Shown piece by piece: positions 1 through 7,796 of a stretch of 64,000 nt of DNA. Below the pieces are notes generated by a model that saw only the letters and a program-made list of their open reading frames with translations, made no database searches and had not been told where the DNA came from. A program made the translations under genes and the position numbers. The first letter of the stretch is position 1. Each line of letters starts with the position of its first letter. The stretch lies in contig NC_019567.1 in NCBI RefSeq assembly GCF_000317895.1, forward strand, positions 3,224,001-3,288,000, read 5' to 3'. The stretch is from Bdellovibrio bacteriovorus str. Tiberius (GTDB lineage: Bacteria; Bdellovibrionota; Bdellovibrionia; Bdellovibrionales; Bdellovibrionaceae).

Positions 1-1750
1 CGGCTTCGGCACGTTCCGGTGATTCTTCTTTCAGGCGAGGCAGTTCTTTCATGACAATCACTTCTTCCTCCTCCTGTTTTGGCGCCACCGGGGCTTTCAT
101 CACCGCAAGACCCATGGTTTTCTTGAACAGGATCATCACTTTCGTGCCCTGCCCGCGCTGGGATTCCACTTTCACGTCCGCGTTGTGCTCTTTCAAAATT
201 CCGAAGGCCACCGACAATCCCAGGCCCATGTGGTTCTGGAATGAACGGGTTGTGAAGAACGGATCGAAAATCTTTTCGATGTTCGCAGGCTCAATGCCCT
301 CGCCGCAGTCTTCAATGTCCAGATGAGTTCCACTTTCGGATTCATACAGGGAAACCTTGATTTCCTTTTTCGCCATACGTTCCATGGCTTCCACCGAGTT
401 GGTCATGATGTTCACCATCGCACGGGTCACACCATCCACATCCAGATCTTTTGCGTGGGTGTCCTGAATGTCCTTGGTCAGCTTCACACCTTTTTGCGCG
501 AACAACGTATCCAGCTGCTTCAGCGCACGAACCAGCGGGCCTTCAACACGCATGGCATTTTTTTCTTTCACTTCTTCACCGGCATAACCCAGAAGCTTGT
601 CCAGCACAGAGCGGGCCGCTCGGGTTTCGCGAAGAATAGAGTCCGTGCTTTGCACAACTTCGTCTTCCGGAGTTTTCGAAAGAATAATCTGGGAATAACC
701 CAGAATGGAAGCCAGAGGTCCACGCATCTCGTGCGCCAGCGCTGAAGCCACACGCATCGAAGCATCCAGACGTTCTTTGTGAGCGATCTCTGGATCTTGT
801 GCGATAACTTTTTCAACCACCGGCGCCGGAGCTGGTTTGGCTTTCGCTTCGGCCAGCTGGGTTTCCAGGGTTTCAATTTCTTTTTCTGCAGGTGAAATCA
901 CCCACAGTGCCGCAGCTGCACCAACCAGCACAAGGCCCGCCCCCAGAAGCAGGAACTGCCACCACAAACCGGTGCGTCCCTTCATCGCCTCTTTCAGTGG
1001 AGCCGAACTTAGCACATACAGATTGCTTTGCGGGATCATCTCAAACATGCCGTAAAGATCCTGACCGGAAGCAAGCTTGAAAACAGAACTGCCATGGGAC
1101 GATCCGCTTTTCTGCGCTTCGCGGAAAACAGGATCATCACGCATCACGGTGCCCAGATATTCCGGCACAGAATGGCCCACGGTCAGGCCCGTCGCCGTCA
1201 CGATGGAAAATGCACTCAAAGAACCTTTTTGCGCGTCGATCAGGGACTGGAAGGTTTCACCGGAACCGATCAAAGCGTAAGCGCGCGTGCCTTCCAAAAA
1301 CACCAGCGCCACATAACGGCCGCGCTGGGAATCCTGGAACGGTTTAACAAAGAATCTCATGTCATTGCCACGCGCACCGATGTTGCCGATGGCTGCTTTC
1401 ACAAATTCTTTGTTCCAGTTGGCTGCTTTGGAATTTTCGCGAACTGCAAGAGCCTGCGGATCCAGTTCAGATCCACGCACAGAAAACGCCGCCACCGCAT
1501 AGTACGGCGACAAAGAACTCCAGTTGGTTTTTCCTTTTTGGAAACTTTCAGAATTCAAACCTGAAACCAGGCGCTGCAGGGATTTAAGTTCCACCGTCAA
1601 TGAATGGTTGATGGCACCCAGCTGGGTGCGGGTCTGCGCTTCGACCCAACTCATACGATCACCATAGACAAAACTGTCCGTCCGCCACAAGACAGCGCTG
1701 ATGAAAACAGTCGCCACCGCAATCAGAACGACGATGAGTTTAACTTTCAT
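1..1750 (-). CDS. Sensor histidine kinase, membrane-bound (3' end beyond window)
   Basis: A transmembrane sensor kinase that would autophosphorylate on His and pass the phosphate to a response regulator not in this window. Read on the minus strand from ATG 1750, it has an N-terminal membrane segment (about residues 4-20), a periplasmic region of about 240 residues, and a second membrane segment near 260-283. An H-box follows (ALAHEMRGPLASILGYSQ, His near 337), then an N-box (NIMTNSVEAM, about 445), G1 (DCGEGI), F box (DPFFTTR) and G2 (GLGLSV). All catalytic boxes are intact. The stop codon is not reached, and an acidic tail runs off the left edge. No DNA-binding domain is visible in this part, and the sensory region matches no domain I recognise. 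Confidence 0.9.
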   Translation of the reverse strand, partial: MKVKLIVVLIAVATVFISAVLWRTDSFVYGDRMSWVEAQTRTQLGAINHSLTVELKSLQRLVSGLNSESFQKGKTNWSSLSPYYAVAAFSVRGSELDPQALAVRENSKAANWNKEFVKAAIGNIGARGNDMRFFVKPFQDSQRGRYVALVFLEGTRAYALIGSGETFQSLIDAQKGSLSAFSIVTATGLTVGHSVPEYLGTVMRDDPVFREAQKSGSSHGSSVFKLASGQDLYGMFEMIPQSNLYVLSSAPLKEAMKGRTGLWWQFLLLGAGLVLVGAAAALWVISPAEKEIETLETQLAEAKAKPAPAPVVEKVIAQDPEIAHKERLDASMRVASALAHEMRGPLASILGYSQIILSKTPEDEVVQSTDSILRETRAARSVLDKLLGYAGEEVKEKNAMRVEGPLVRALKQLDTLFAQKGVKLTKDIQDTHAKDLDVDGVTRAMVNIMTNSVEAMERMAKKEIKVSLYESESGTHLDIEDCGEGIEPANIEKIFDPFFTTRSFQNHMGLGLSVAFGILKEHNADVKVESQRGQGTKVMILFKKTMGLAVMKAPVAPKQEEEEVIVMKELPRLKEESPERAEA

Positions 1751-1889
1751 TGAGGCAGTTCCTTCCTGTAACTTCTCCGCGCTCTTCCAAGAGCGAGATA
1801 CCTTTGATTTTATTGTAGTTTTAGAAACTGGTAAGAATCAAGCAAGAGTCCTTTGCAAATGCCACTAAAAGGAGTAGAAGATCCCCACT

Positions 1890-3503
1890 ATGAGTACTCA
1901 CCGCTGCGACATTTTGATTATCGGCTCTGGCACTGCTGGCTTGGCTTTGGCTCTGAAGCTCTCGGAAAATGGAAAAGTGATCGTACTGGCCAAAGAAAGC
2001 GCCGGTGGGACAAACTCGGCCATGGCTCAAGGTGGAATCTCTGCGGTGATGTCCGAAGAGGACAGTTTCGAAGCTCACGTACAGGACACTTTGACCGCCG
2101 GAGCCGGTCTTTGCAAAGAAACTGTCGTTCGTGATTATGTAGAGCAAGCCCCTGATCGCATTAAAGATTTAACAAACTGGGGCGTTCATTTCGACGTCCG
2201 CCGCCGTGGCTCGGAAGAAACCAACGAAGTGGATTTGACGCGCGAAGGCGGGCACAGCAAACGCCGCATTCTTCACTTCGAGGACCAAACTGGTTTAGAG
2301 ATCCATCGCACATTACTTGCTCGCGTTCGCGAAAATCCGAACATCACCCTGATGGAAAAGTACTACGCCATCGACCTGATCGTGAACAAAGAAGTCGACC
2401 CTGCGGACATGGATCCTGTGACTTGCATCGGCTGTTACGCCCTTAGCAAAGACACCGGAGAGGTGCATACTTTTATAGCAAAAAACACCGCCTTGGCCAC
2501 AGGGGGCGCGGGTAAGGTTTATCTTTACACTTCCAACTGGGGTGGCGCGACCGGTGACGGCATCGCGATGGCGTACCGAGTGGGCGCTCGCATCGCCAAT
2601 CTGGAATTCATGCAGTTCCACCCGACGTGCCTGTTCCACCGTGACTCCCGCAACTTCCTGATTTCCGAAGCCTTGCGCGGTGAAGGTGGCGAGCTGATCG
2701 ACAGCAAGGGTAACGCCTTCATGCGCAAGTATCATGACTTGGGCTCGCTGGCTCCGCGGGATGTGGTGGCTCGTTCGATCGATAATGAAATGAAAAAAAC
2801 CGGCGCTGACTGCGTTTATCTGGACATGACCAAACTGGATCGTGAATTCCTTAAACAGCGCTTCCCGACAATTTTCAACAAGTGCATGGAATTTGGCATC
2901 GACATGAGCACGCAACCCATCCCGGTGGTTCCGGCGGCACACTATCTGTGCGGTGGTGTTTTGACAGATGTCACGGGTCGCACGGATATCACCGGCTTGT
3001 GGGCCATTGGCGAAACCGCGTGCACCGGTCTGCACGGCGCCAACCGTCTGGCCAGCAACTCGTTGCTGGAATGCCTGACCACGGCTCACAACTGCGCTGA
3101 GGAAATCAAAAAGCACTGGGACAGCTTCAAGCTGACAGACAAGGAACCCAAAGCCTGGACTCATCCTCAGGAATCCAACGATGACGAGATGATCGTGATC
3201 AACCACATGTGGGACGAAATTCGCCGCCTGATGTGGAACTATATGGGGATTGTCCGCTCTAACAAACGTCTGGAACGCGCGCAGCACCGTCTGAAAAACA
3301 TTCTTTCAGAGACCAAAGAATATTACTCCAACATGAAGATCCACCCGGACATTCTGGAGCTGCGTAACATCGCGATCGTGGCGGATCTGTCAGTGGAATG
3401 CGCCTTGCGCAGACATGAGTCCAGAGGCATCCATTACAATCTCGACTATCCCGAAAAGAGCAAGACCGCCCACGATACAATCGTGGTTCGAGGCCTGAAT
3501 TGA
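1890..3503 (+). CDS. nadB: L-aspartate oxidase NadB
   Basis: FAD enzyme that oxidises L-aspartate to iminoaspartate, the first step of de novo NAD synthesis, in the cytoplasm. The protein is 537 residues, normal for NadB. It opens with a Rossmann FAD-binding motif (GSGTAGLALAL, residues 12-22), followed by GGTNSAMAQGGISAV, typical of the NadB/succinate-dehydrogenase flavoprotein family. The active-site region HPTCLF and the C-terminal GLHGANRLASNSLLECL segment are also present. ATG 1890 sits behind a GGAG ribosome binding site at 1871-1874. nadA and nadC are not adjacent. A hairpin just past the stop (3502-3528) has no T-tract, so read-through into the next gene is possible. The long antisense frames are shadows. 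Confidence 0.95.
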   Translation: MSTHRCDILIIGSGTAGLALALKLSENGKVIVLAKESAGGTNSAMAQGGISAVMSEEDSFEAHVQDTLTAGAGLCKETVVRDYVEQAPDRIKDLTNWGVHFDVRRRGSEETNEVDLTREGGHSKRRILHFEDQTGLEIHRTLLARVRENPNITLMEKYYAIDLIVNKEVDPADMDPVTCIGCYALSKDTGEVHTFIAKNTALATGGAGKVYLYTSNWGGATGDGIAMAYRVGARIANLEFMQFHPTCLFHRDSRNFLISEALRGEGGELIDSKGNAFMRKYHDLGSLAPRDVVARSIDNEMKKTGADCVYLDMTKLDREFLKQRFPTIFNKCMEFGIDMSTQPIPVVPAAHYLCGGVLTDVTGRTDITGLWAIGETACTGLHGANRLASNSLLECLTTAHNCAEEIKKHWDSFKLTDKEPKAWTHPQESNDDEMIVINHMWDEIRRLMWNYMGIVRSNKRLERAQHRLKNILSETKEYYSNMKIHPDILELRNIAIVADLSVECALRRHESRGIHYNLDYPEKSKTAHDTIVVRGLN

Positions 3504-3528
3504 CTTGCCCGTCCGGGGCGAGTCACGG
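3502..3528 (+). other. Hairpin between nadB and the downstream hydrolase
   Basis: TGACTTGCCC pairs with GGGCGAGTCA (one G-T wobble) across a short loop just after the nadB stop. There is no T-run, so it is a weak terminator or an mRNA stability element at most. Confidence 0.35.
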
Positions 3529-3542
3529 CAAGCTAAGACAGT

Positions 3543-4394
3543 ATGTACAAACGATCTGAAGGCTTCTTTAAGGGCTACCAAGACATCAACCTTTTCTTCC
3601 AGATTTGGGACAATCCCGAAGCGCGCGGCACCGTGATCATCACGCACGGCCATGGCGAACATTCGGAATCCTATCACCGTCTGATCAAAGCTTTTGAAAA
3701 CGACAAATGGAGTTTTTACGGATGGGATCTGCGGGGGCATGGTCGTTCTGACGGACGCCGCGGTTACGTTGCGGAGTTTGACGATTACTGCAAGGACTAC
3801 AAAATCTTCCTCGACATGGTTATGAAAGAGGAAAAGGTAAAAAAAGGTCCGGTGATTTTGTACTGCCATTCCATGGGCGGATTGATTCAGCTGAAAACCA
3901 TGCTGCAAAATTCCGACATCGACTGCACCGCGATGGTGATCAGTGCCCCCCTGCTGGGCCTGACAGTTCCGGTACCGGCTTTCAAAGCCAAAGGTGCTGG
4001 CATTCTGAACAAGCTTCTGCCGCAGATCACGATGGGGAATGAGCTTTCCAACGACATGCTGACACGTGATCCGGATGTGATCCGTGAATATGAACAGGAT
4101 GCTCTTCGTCACACGCGCGTGTCTCCGGGTGCATTCCTGGGGTTCCTGGATTCTTTTGAATTCGTCAACCCTCGCGCCAATCAGCTTAAGAAACCCGCGC
4201 TGGTGATTGTGTCTGACGCTGACCCGGTGATCAGCACGATGGCGGCCAAAGCGTTGTACGAACACCTTGGCACCACTGAAAAAGAGCTTTACGTCTATCC
4301 GGGCGCAAAGCATGAATTGATCAACGATACGATCCGCCCGACTGTGTATGCGGATATCAAAAAGTTCCTCGACGGTTTTTTGGAGTCTAAGTAA
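3543..4394 (+). CDS. Alpha/beta hydrolase, monoacylglycerol lipase-like
   Basis: A 283-residue serine hydrolase of the lysophospholipase/monoacylglycerol lipase type, expected to cleave acyl-glycerol or similar esters. Visible family features are the oxyanion-hole HGHGEHS near residue 37, the GWDLRGHGRSDGRRGYV block, the nucleophile elbow CHSMGG (Ser near 114), the acid in SDADPVIS (about 228) and the His in AKHELIND (about 257). There is no signal peptide, so it should act in the cytoplasm. Its stop shares one base with the start of the next gene, a lipoprotein, indicating translational coupling. The ribosome binding site before ATG 3543 is weak. Thioesterase activity cannot be excluded. Confidence 0.85.
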   Translation: MYKRSEGFFKGYQDINLFFQIWDNPEARGTVIITHGHGEHSESYHRLIKAFENDKWSFYGWDLRGHGRSDGRRGYVAEFDDYCKDYKIFLDMVMKEEKVKKGPVILYCHSMGGLIQLKTMLQNSDIDCTAMVISAPLLGLTVPVPAFKAKGAGILNKLLPQITMGNELSNDMLTRDPDVIREYEQDALRHTRVSPGAFLGFLDSFEFVNPRANQLKKPALVIVSDADPVISTMAAKALYEHLGTTEKELYVYPGAKHELINDTIRPTVYADIKKFLDGFLESK

Positions 4395-4990
4395 TGAGAT
4401 ATTTTTTGGCCTTGACCACTGTTACAATTCTGTCTGCCTGCGCTACCAATTACGAAGTGACTCCATCCGGTCGCACTCTGCGCACTTCTGACGAATACAT
4501 CGAAGTTCTTGAAGACAACTCTGACAAGCTTCGCACCTACAGCGGTTTTTACAACGTGCTGGATGTTGAAGGCATTCAGTTGAATTCCAAAGTCGCGGCA
4601 GCCCAGCTGGATCAGAGCATGCGCCTGTATCAGTGGACCGAAGAAAAATACACAGAAGAAAAAGCCAAGTTTGAACAGCGTCTTTCCAAACAGTCTGAAT
4701 TCTTTGTGACCTTCTTTACGCCAGAAAGAAAGAACGACGACCTGTACAAAGCCGACACTGTATGGAGAATCTTCCTGGATGTGGACGGTCGTCGCTTTGA
4801 AGGCAAAGCCACAAGAATCAAACTGCCACTGGCTGAAATCCAGGGTCTGTACCCGATTCACAACCGCTTCTCGACACCTTACACCTTCACGTTCCCGGTC
4901 CCGATGATTTCCATCGAGGGCAAGGACCAGAAGCTGACCATCACCGGTCCGGTAGGCTCAGGGACTTTGAACTATAAATCTTCCAAATAA
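4394..4990 (+). CDS. Lipoprotein of unknown function
   Basis: A 198-residue lipoprotein. The first 16 residues form a signal peptide ending in the lipobox LSAC, with the acylated Cys at residue 16. The mature part is rich in charged and aromatic residues with no domain I recognise. The start codon overlaps the stop of the preceding lipase-like gene by one base, so the two proteins are made together and may work on related envelope material. A strong bidirectional terminator follows at once. Confidence 0.8.
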   Translation: MRYFLALTTVTILSACATNYEVTPSGRTLRTSDEYIEVLEDNSDKLRTYSGFYNVLDVEGIQLNSKVAAAQLDQSMRLYQWTEEKYTEEKAKFEQRLSKQSEFFVTFFTPERKNDDLYKADTVWRIFLDVDGRRFEGKATRIKLPLAEIQGLYPIHNRFSTPYTFTFPVPMISIEGKDQKLTITGPVGSGTLNYKSSK

Positions 4991-5019
4991 AAAAAGCCCG
5001 CTCTGGAAGCGGGCTTTTT
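4988..5019. terminator. Bidirectional intrinsic terminator
   Basis: Stem AGCCCGCT / AGCGGGCT (4995-5002 and 5008-5015), with a T-run after it and an A-run before it. It serves the lipoprotein gene on plus and the SDR gene on minus. Confidence 0.9.
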
Positions 5020-5023
5020 AGTT

Positions 5024-5800
5024 TTAAGAGCGCTTGAATCGGCGCATGACTTCCATTTCAAACAGGGGCTTTGCAAGTTTGGCGATCTTCAAACCCACGC
5101 CGGTCAGACCCGATGGCTCAACCACTTCCAGATCGTGCAACACGGCTTCGCGGATGACTTCAGCATACTTGCCCGGAGTCATTGATTCCGACGGAATCAC
5201 AAAGTTTTTAGAATACAAAGTTTCGATTTCATCAAACATGCGGGTTTTGATTCCCGGAGTGATCAACAACAGTGTGCTGACGCCGGTGTCTTTCAGCTCC
5301 AGACGGATGCAGTTGGTGAAAGCCATCACTGCCGCCTTGCTTGCCGCATAGGTCGAAGCACAAGGAAAGTTCATATAGGCTGAAACGCTGGAGTTATTGA
5401 TGATCTTTCCGCGCTTTCTTTTCAACATGCCTGGCAGCACCCCTTGAGTCAGGTGCACCAGCGCATTCACATTCACCTGCAGCATTTTGTAAACATCATC
5501 GATGGGCTGATCTTCAATCAGCCCCCCGGTCAATACACCGGCGTTGTTGAAAAGGATATCCACCGGCACATCTTTGATTTGTTCCAGCAAATGTTCAACC
5601 CCTTCACGGGTCGAAAGATCCGCTTCCCAGATGTTCACGGACTTGGCGCCCAGGGACTCAAACTCTTTAATCACTTCAGCGTCTTTTTTTCTAAGCACCA
5701 GATGCAGATGGGCTTTGTCTTCCGCGCAGATTTTCGCAAAGGCACGGCCAATTCCGCGGCTGGCTCCGGTGACGAGCACATGACGATTTGTGATTTCCAT
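5024..5800 (-). CDS. Short-chain dehydrogenase/reductase (SDR)
   Basis: A 258-residue classical SDR using NAD(P)H; the substrate is unknown. It has the cofactor motif TGASRGIGRAFA (residues 11-22), NNAG near 87, the catalytic Ser in NSSVSAY, and YAASK (YxxxK). ATG 5800 follows the stop of the RNase H gene by 5 bases, and its ribosome binding site (GGAAGGA) lies inside the last codons of that gene. The two genes therefore form a coupled minus-strand pair. The C-terminal tail (about residues 190-258) is typical of SDRs that act on acyl or steroid-like substrates, but that is only suggestive. Confidence 0.85.
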   Translation of the reverse strand: MEITNRHVLVTGASRGIGRAFAKICAEDKAHLHLVLRKKDAEVIKEFESLGAKSVNIWEADLSTREGVEHLLEQIKDVPVDILFNNAGVLTGGLIEDQPIDDVYKMLQVNVNALVHLTQGVLPGMLKRKRGKIINNSSVSAYMNFPCASTYAASKAAVMAFTNCIRLELKDTGVSTLLLITPGIKTRMFDEIETLYSKNFVIPSESMTPGKYAEVIREAVLHDLEVVEPSGLTGVGLKIAKLAKPLFEMEVMRRFKRS

Positions 5801-5805
5801 AGAGT

Positions 5806-6561
5806 TTATCCTTCCTTGATAACCGTGCCGGGCCCCAGGCCCCAGGACTTAAGAATTTCAATTTCCTCGGACGCGGAAGTTGCTTTTTTGAATTTCGCCC
5901 CGGACTGACCGCTGACGCGCTTCTGACAACTTGGCCAGTCACGATGACGGTACACAAGTCCGCCCAGATTGCTCAGGTAACTGAAGGCCGCTTTCTTTTT
6001 TTCACCGGGACCTTTCATTTCTGGCAGACTGGTGTCAGCAGGAACCTGCAGCAGATCGTACGGATACTGATCCAGACTGCCCGAGTACAACGACACATAG
6101 TCGTTCTTTGAAAACGCCACCGCAATACGGTCGCAGCGTTCATTCCCCGGTGTTCCTACGTGACCACGGGAATAGTGCCATTCAATCTTGCCTTGCGCCC
6201 CGCGGGCCGCAACGACGTGGGACAGATCTTCCCAGATGTCCTGGTTGGAAACTTCGCCGCCTTCAGCCGTTTTCCAGCCGCGGCGACGCCAGCCGTGCAC
6301 CCACTGGGTGATCCCACGGATCAGATAGGTGGAGTCCGTATAAAAACGCACTGGCACCTTCATGTGCGCTACGGCCTTCAATGCCTCAAGGGCGGCCGTC
6401 ATCTCCATGCGGTTGTTGGTGGTGGATCTTGCACCATCCCCCAGTTCCTGCACCTGATTGTCAGGGTAAAGAATCACACTGCCCCAGCCACCAGGGCCGG
6501 GATTGCCGGAGCACGCTCCGTCGGAATAAATCATGATATGATCGCGAGTATTTGTAGACAC
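5806..6561 (-). CDS. rnhA: Ribonuclease HI with C-terminal viroplasmin/hybrid-binding-like domain
   Basis: Cleaves RNA in RNA:DNA hybrids. The catalytic domain (about residues 8-150) has all four acidic positions: YSDGACSGNPGPGG, NNRMEMTAALEAL, FYTDSTYLI and HVGTPGNERCDRIA. At 251 residues it is about 100 longer than a minimal bacterial RNase HI. The extra C-terminus contains VYRHRDWPSCQKRVSG followed by GAKFKKATSASEE, which resembles the viroplasmin/RNase H1 hybrid-binding domain. That domain normally sits at the N-terminus of eukaryotic-type enzymes. ATG 6561 is chosen; the SDR gene follows 5 bases after the stop. Confidence 0.88.
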   Translation of the reverse strand: MSTNTRDHIMIYSDGACSGNPGPGGWGSVILYPDNQVQELGDGARSTTNNRMEMTAALEALKAVAHMKVPVRFYTDSTYLIRGITQWVHGWRRRGWKTAEGGEVSNQDIWEDLSHVVAARGAQGKIEWHYSRGHVGTPGNERCDRIAVAFSKNDYVSLYSGSLDQYPYDLLQVPADTSLPEMKGPGEKKKAAFSYLSNLGGLVYRHRDWPSCQKRVSGQSGAKFKKATSASEEIEILKSWGLGPGTVIKEG

Positions 6562-6760
6562 GCCACATCCTTACGAGCCAGGCCTTTTCTGTCAATGCCC
6601 TGTGCGTAAGCCGCTACGTTGAGGCCATGTTTCTGCGTTTTTGGGAAACAGCAAAGTCTTTGGACAGTCCTGGACATTTTATCGCTTTCCCCGGTGTGGC
6701 CTTGTAACGCGAGAGAATCTTTTATAGAACTCCTTATCCAATTTCACCAAGGAGTCTACT
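6562..6760. other. Divergent intergenic region, no gene seen
   Basis: About 200 bases between the RNase H gene (minus) and the small ORF at 6761 (plus). It must hold promoters for both directions, but I cannot assign -35/-10 boxes with confidence. Confidence 0.5.
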
Positions 6761-6835
6761 ATGAAGAAGATTGGCATTGCCTTGTTGTACAGTCTGGGAG
6801 TGTCTTTTACTGCCTCCGTGAAGCTTGTGAACTAA
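6761..6835 (+). CDS. Possible 24-residue leader ORF coupled to the esterase gene
   Basis: ATG 6761 follows a strong AAGGAG site (6749-6754) with good spacing. It reads a 24-residue hydrophobic peptide starting MKKIGIALLYSLGVSFTAS. The TAA stop (6833-6835) shares its last A with the ATG of the esterase gene. The esterase ATG has no good ribosome binding site of its own, so translation of this peptide would feed ribosomes into it. It may be a coupling leader or the remnant of an older signal peptide. Real expression is unproven. Confidence 0.4.
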   Translation: MKKIGIALLYSLGVSFTASVKLVN

Positions 6836-7680
6836 TGACTTGTTTGGCAAAATTTCTTTTATTGTTGGTCGCTGTGGGCTGGACTGTTCCGACCTTCAGT
6901 CAAGCAGCCGCACCCCGCCCTTTGATTTTGTGGTTGCACGGTTGCACACAGTCAGCACAGGAGTTCATGGGGCTGACGGGCCTTGCGGAAAAACAGCAGT
7001 GGATGGGGTTGGATGCAATCATCTATACTCCCGAGCAGTCTGTTCTTAAGAATCCATTGACCTGCTGGAACTGGTTCCTGCCTGCCAATCAAAAGCGCAA
7101 TCAGGGAAAGCTGAAGGAAATCACCGACCATATTCAAGACCTCGTCAAAAAAGGTCTGGTGGATCCGGAGCAAATTTATGTGGGTGGGTTTTCCGCCGGA
7201 GGTGTTCTGGCGGCTCACTTTGCCTATTGTTATCCGGATATTTTTAAAGCCGCCTTGATTCATTCCGGTGCCCCCTACAGAATTTTAAGTCGTTACCGGC
7301 AGGCCGAAAATGACTTGGGTGAAAAGGCCATAAAATGCAGTCGCGACATTTCCCACAGGAAACTACAGGAAATCGTCATCGTGCGCGGTGAAAAGGACAA
7401 GATATCCACCAGCAGTCATGCTCAGAAGTCTTTGCAGCAGGGGCTTTATTTTTTGAATCATTCGGATGACGGTCAGCTGAACTCCTCTTTCACGAAGGTC
7501 GCAGATTCTGAAGATTTCATTCGTTGGAAGGCTTCCGGGGGTGCGGTGGTTTCTTATATTCGTGTGCCGGGCATGGGACACGCGTGGAGTGGCGGGGCTG
7601 CGGGATACACCTTTGCTTCGCCAAACACCTTCGATGTGACGATTCTTTTTCTCAGTATGATAAAGTCCCGTTCCCGCTAA
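6835..7680 (+). CDS. Secreted PHB depolymerase / feruloyl-esterase-type hydrolase
   Basis: A 281-residue secreted serine esterase of the LpqC/PHB-depolymerase family, which acts on polyesters or esterified plant or bacterial polymers. The N-terminus (MTCLAKFLLLLVAVGW, then a small-residue site near SQAAA) is a signal peptide. Family hallmarks are LWLHGCTQSAQEF (about 30-42), LTCWNWF, the nucleophile elbow GGFSAGG (Ser near 123), the conserved AAHFAYCYPD, and the late His in PGMGHAWSGG. ATG 6835 is preferred over the upstream in-frame start at 6619 because it gives a clean signal peptide and overlaps the stop of the small ORF before it. Export fits a predator digesting prey polymers or prey PHB granules (inference). 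Confidence 0.85.
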   Translation: MTCLAKFLLLLVAVGWTVPTFSQAAAPRPLILWLHGCTQSAQEFMGLTGLAEKQQWMGLDAIIYTPEQSVLKNPLTCWNWFLPANQKRNQGKLKEITDHIQDLVKKGLVDPEQIYVGGFSAGGVLAAHFAYCYPDIFKAALIHSGAPYRILSRYRQAENDLGEKAIKCSRDISHRKLQEIVIVRGEKDKISTSSHAQKSLQQGLYFLNHSDDGQLNSSFTKVADSEDFIRWKASGGAVVSYIRVPGMGHAWSGGAAGYTFASPNTFDVTILFLSMIKSRSR

Positions 7681-7728
7681 GCGTTCGCACAGAAGTTCGA
7701 GACGCTTTGCCTTAGGACCCCTGTATTT

Positions 7729-7752
7729 TTTTGAGACAAGATCTCCCCTGAT
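7729..7752 (+). promoter_or_regulatory. TTTTGAGACA plus CCCCTGAT element upstream of the VWA lipoprotein
   Basis: TTTTGAGACA at 7729-7738 and CCCCTGAT at 7745-7752, 45-60 bases before the GTG start. Both words recur upstream of other envelope genes (15300-15377 and 30936-30956), so a shared promoter or regulator site is plausible. Confidence 0.4.
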
Positions 7753-7796
7753 ATTCCACAATGAGTAGAATAATATTCAGATATCCGGGGGGATGT

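Noticed and set aside
2313-3287. 324-codon antisense ORF over nadB
   Set aside because: A shadow of a confident NadB gene.
6619-6834. Upstream in-frame start for the esterase
   Set aside because: It lacks a signal peptide; ATG 6835 gives a clean one and overlaps the small ORF.
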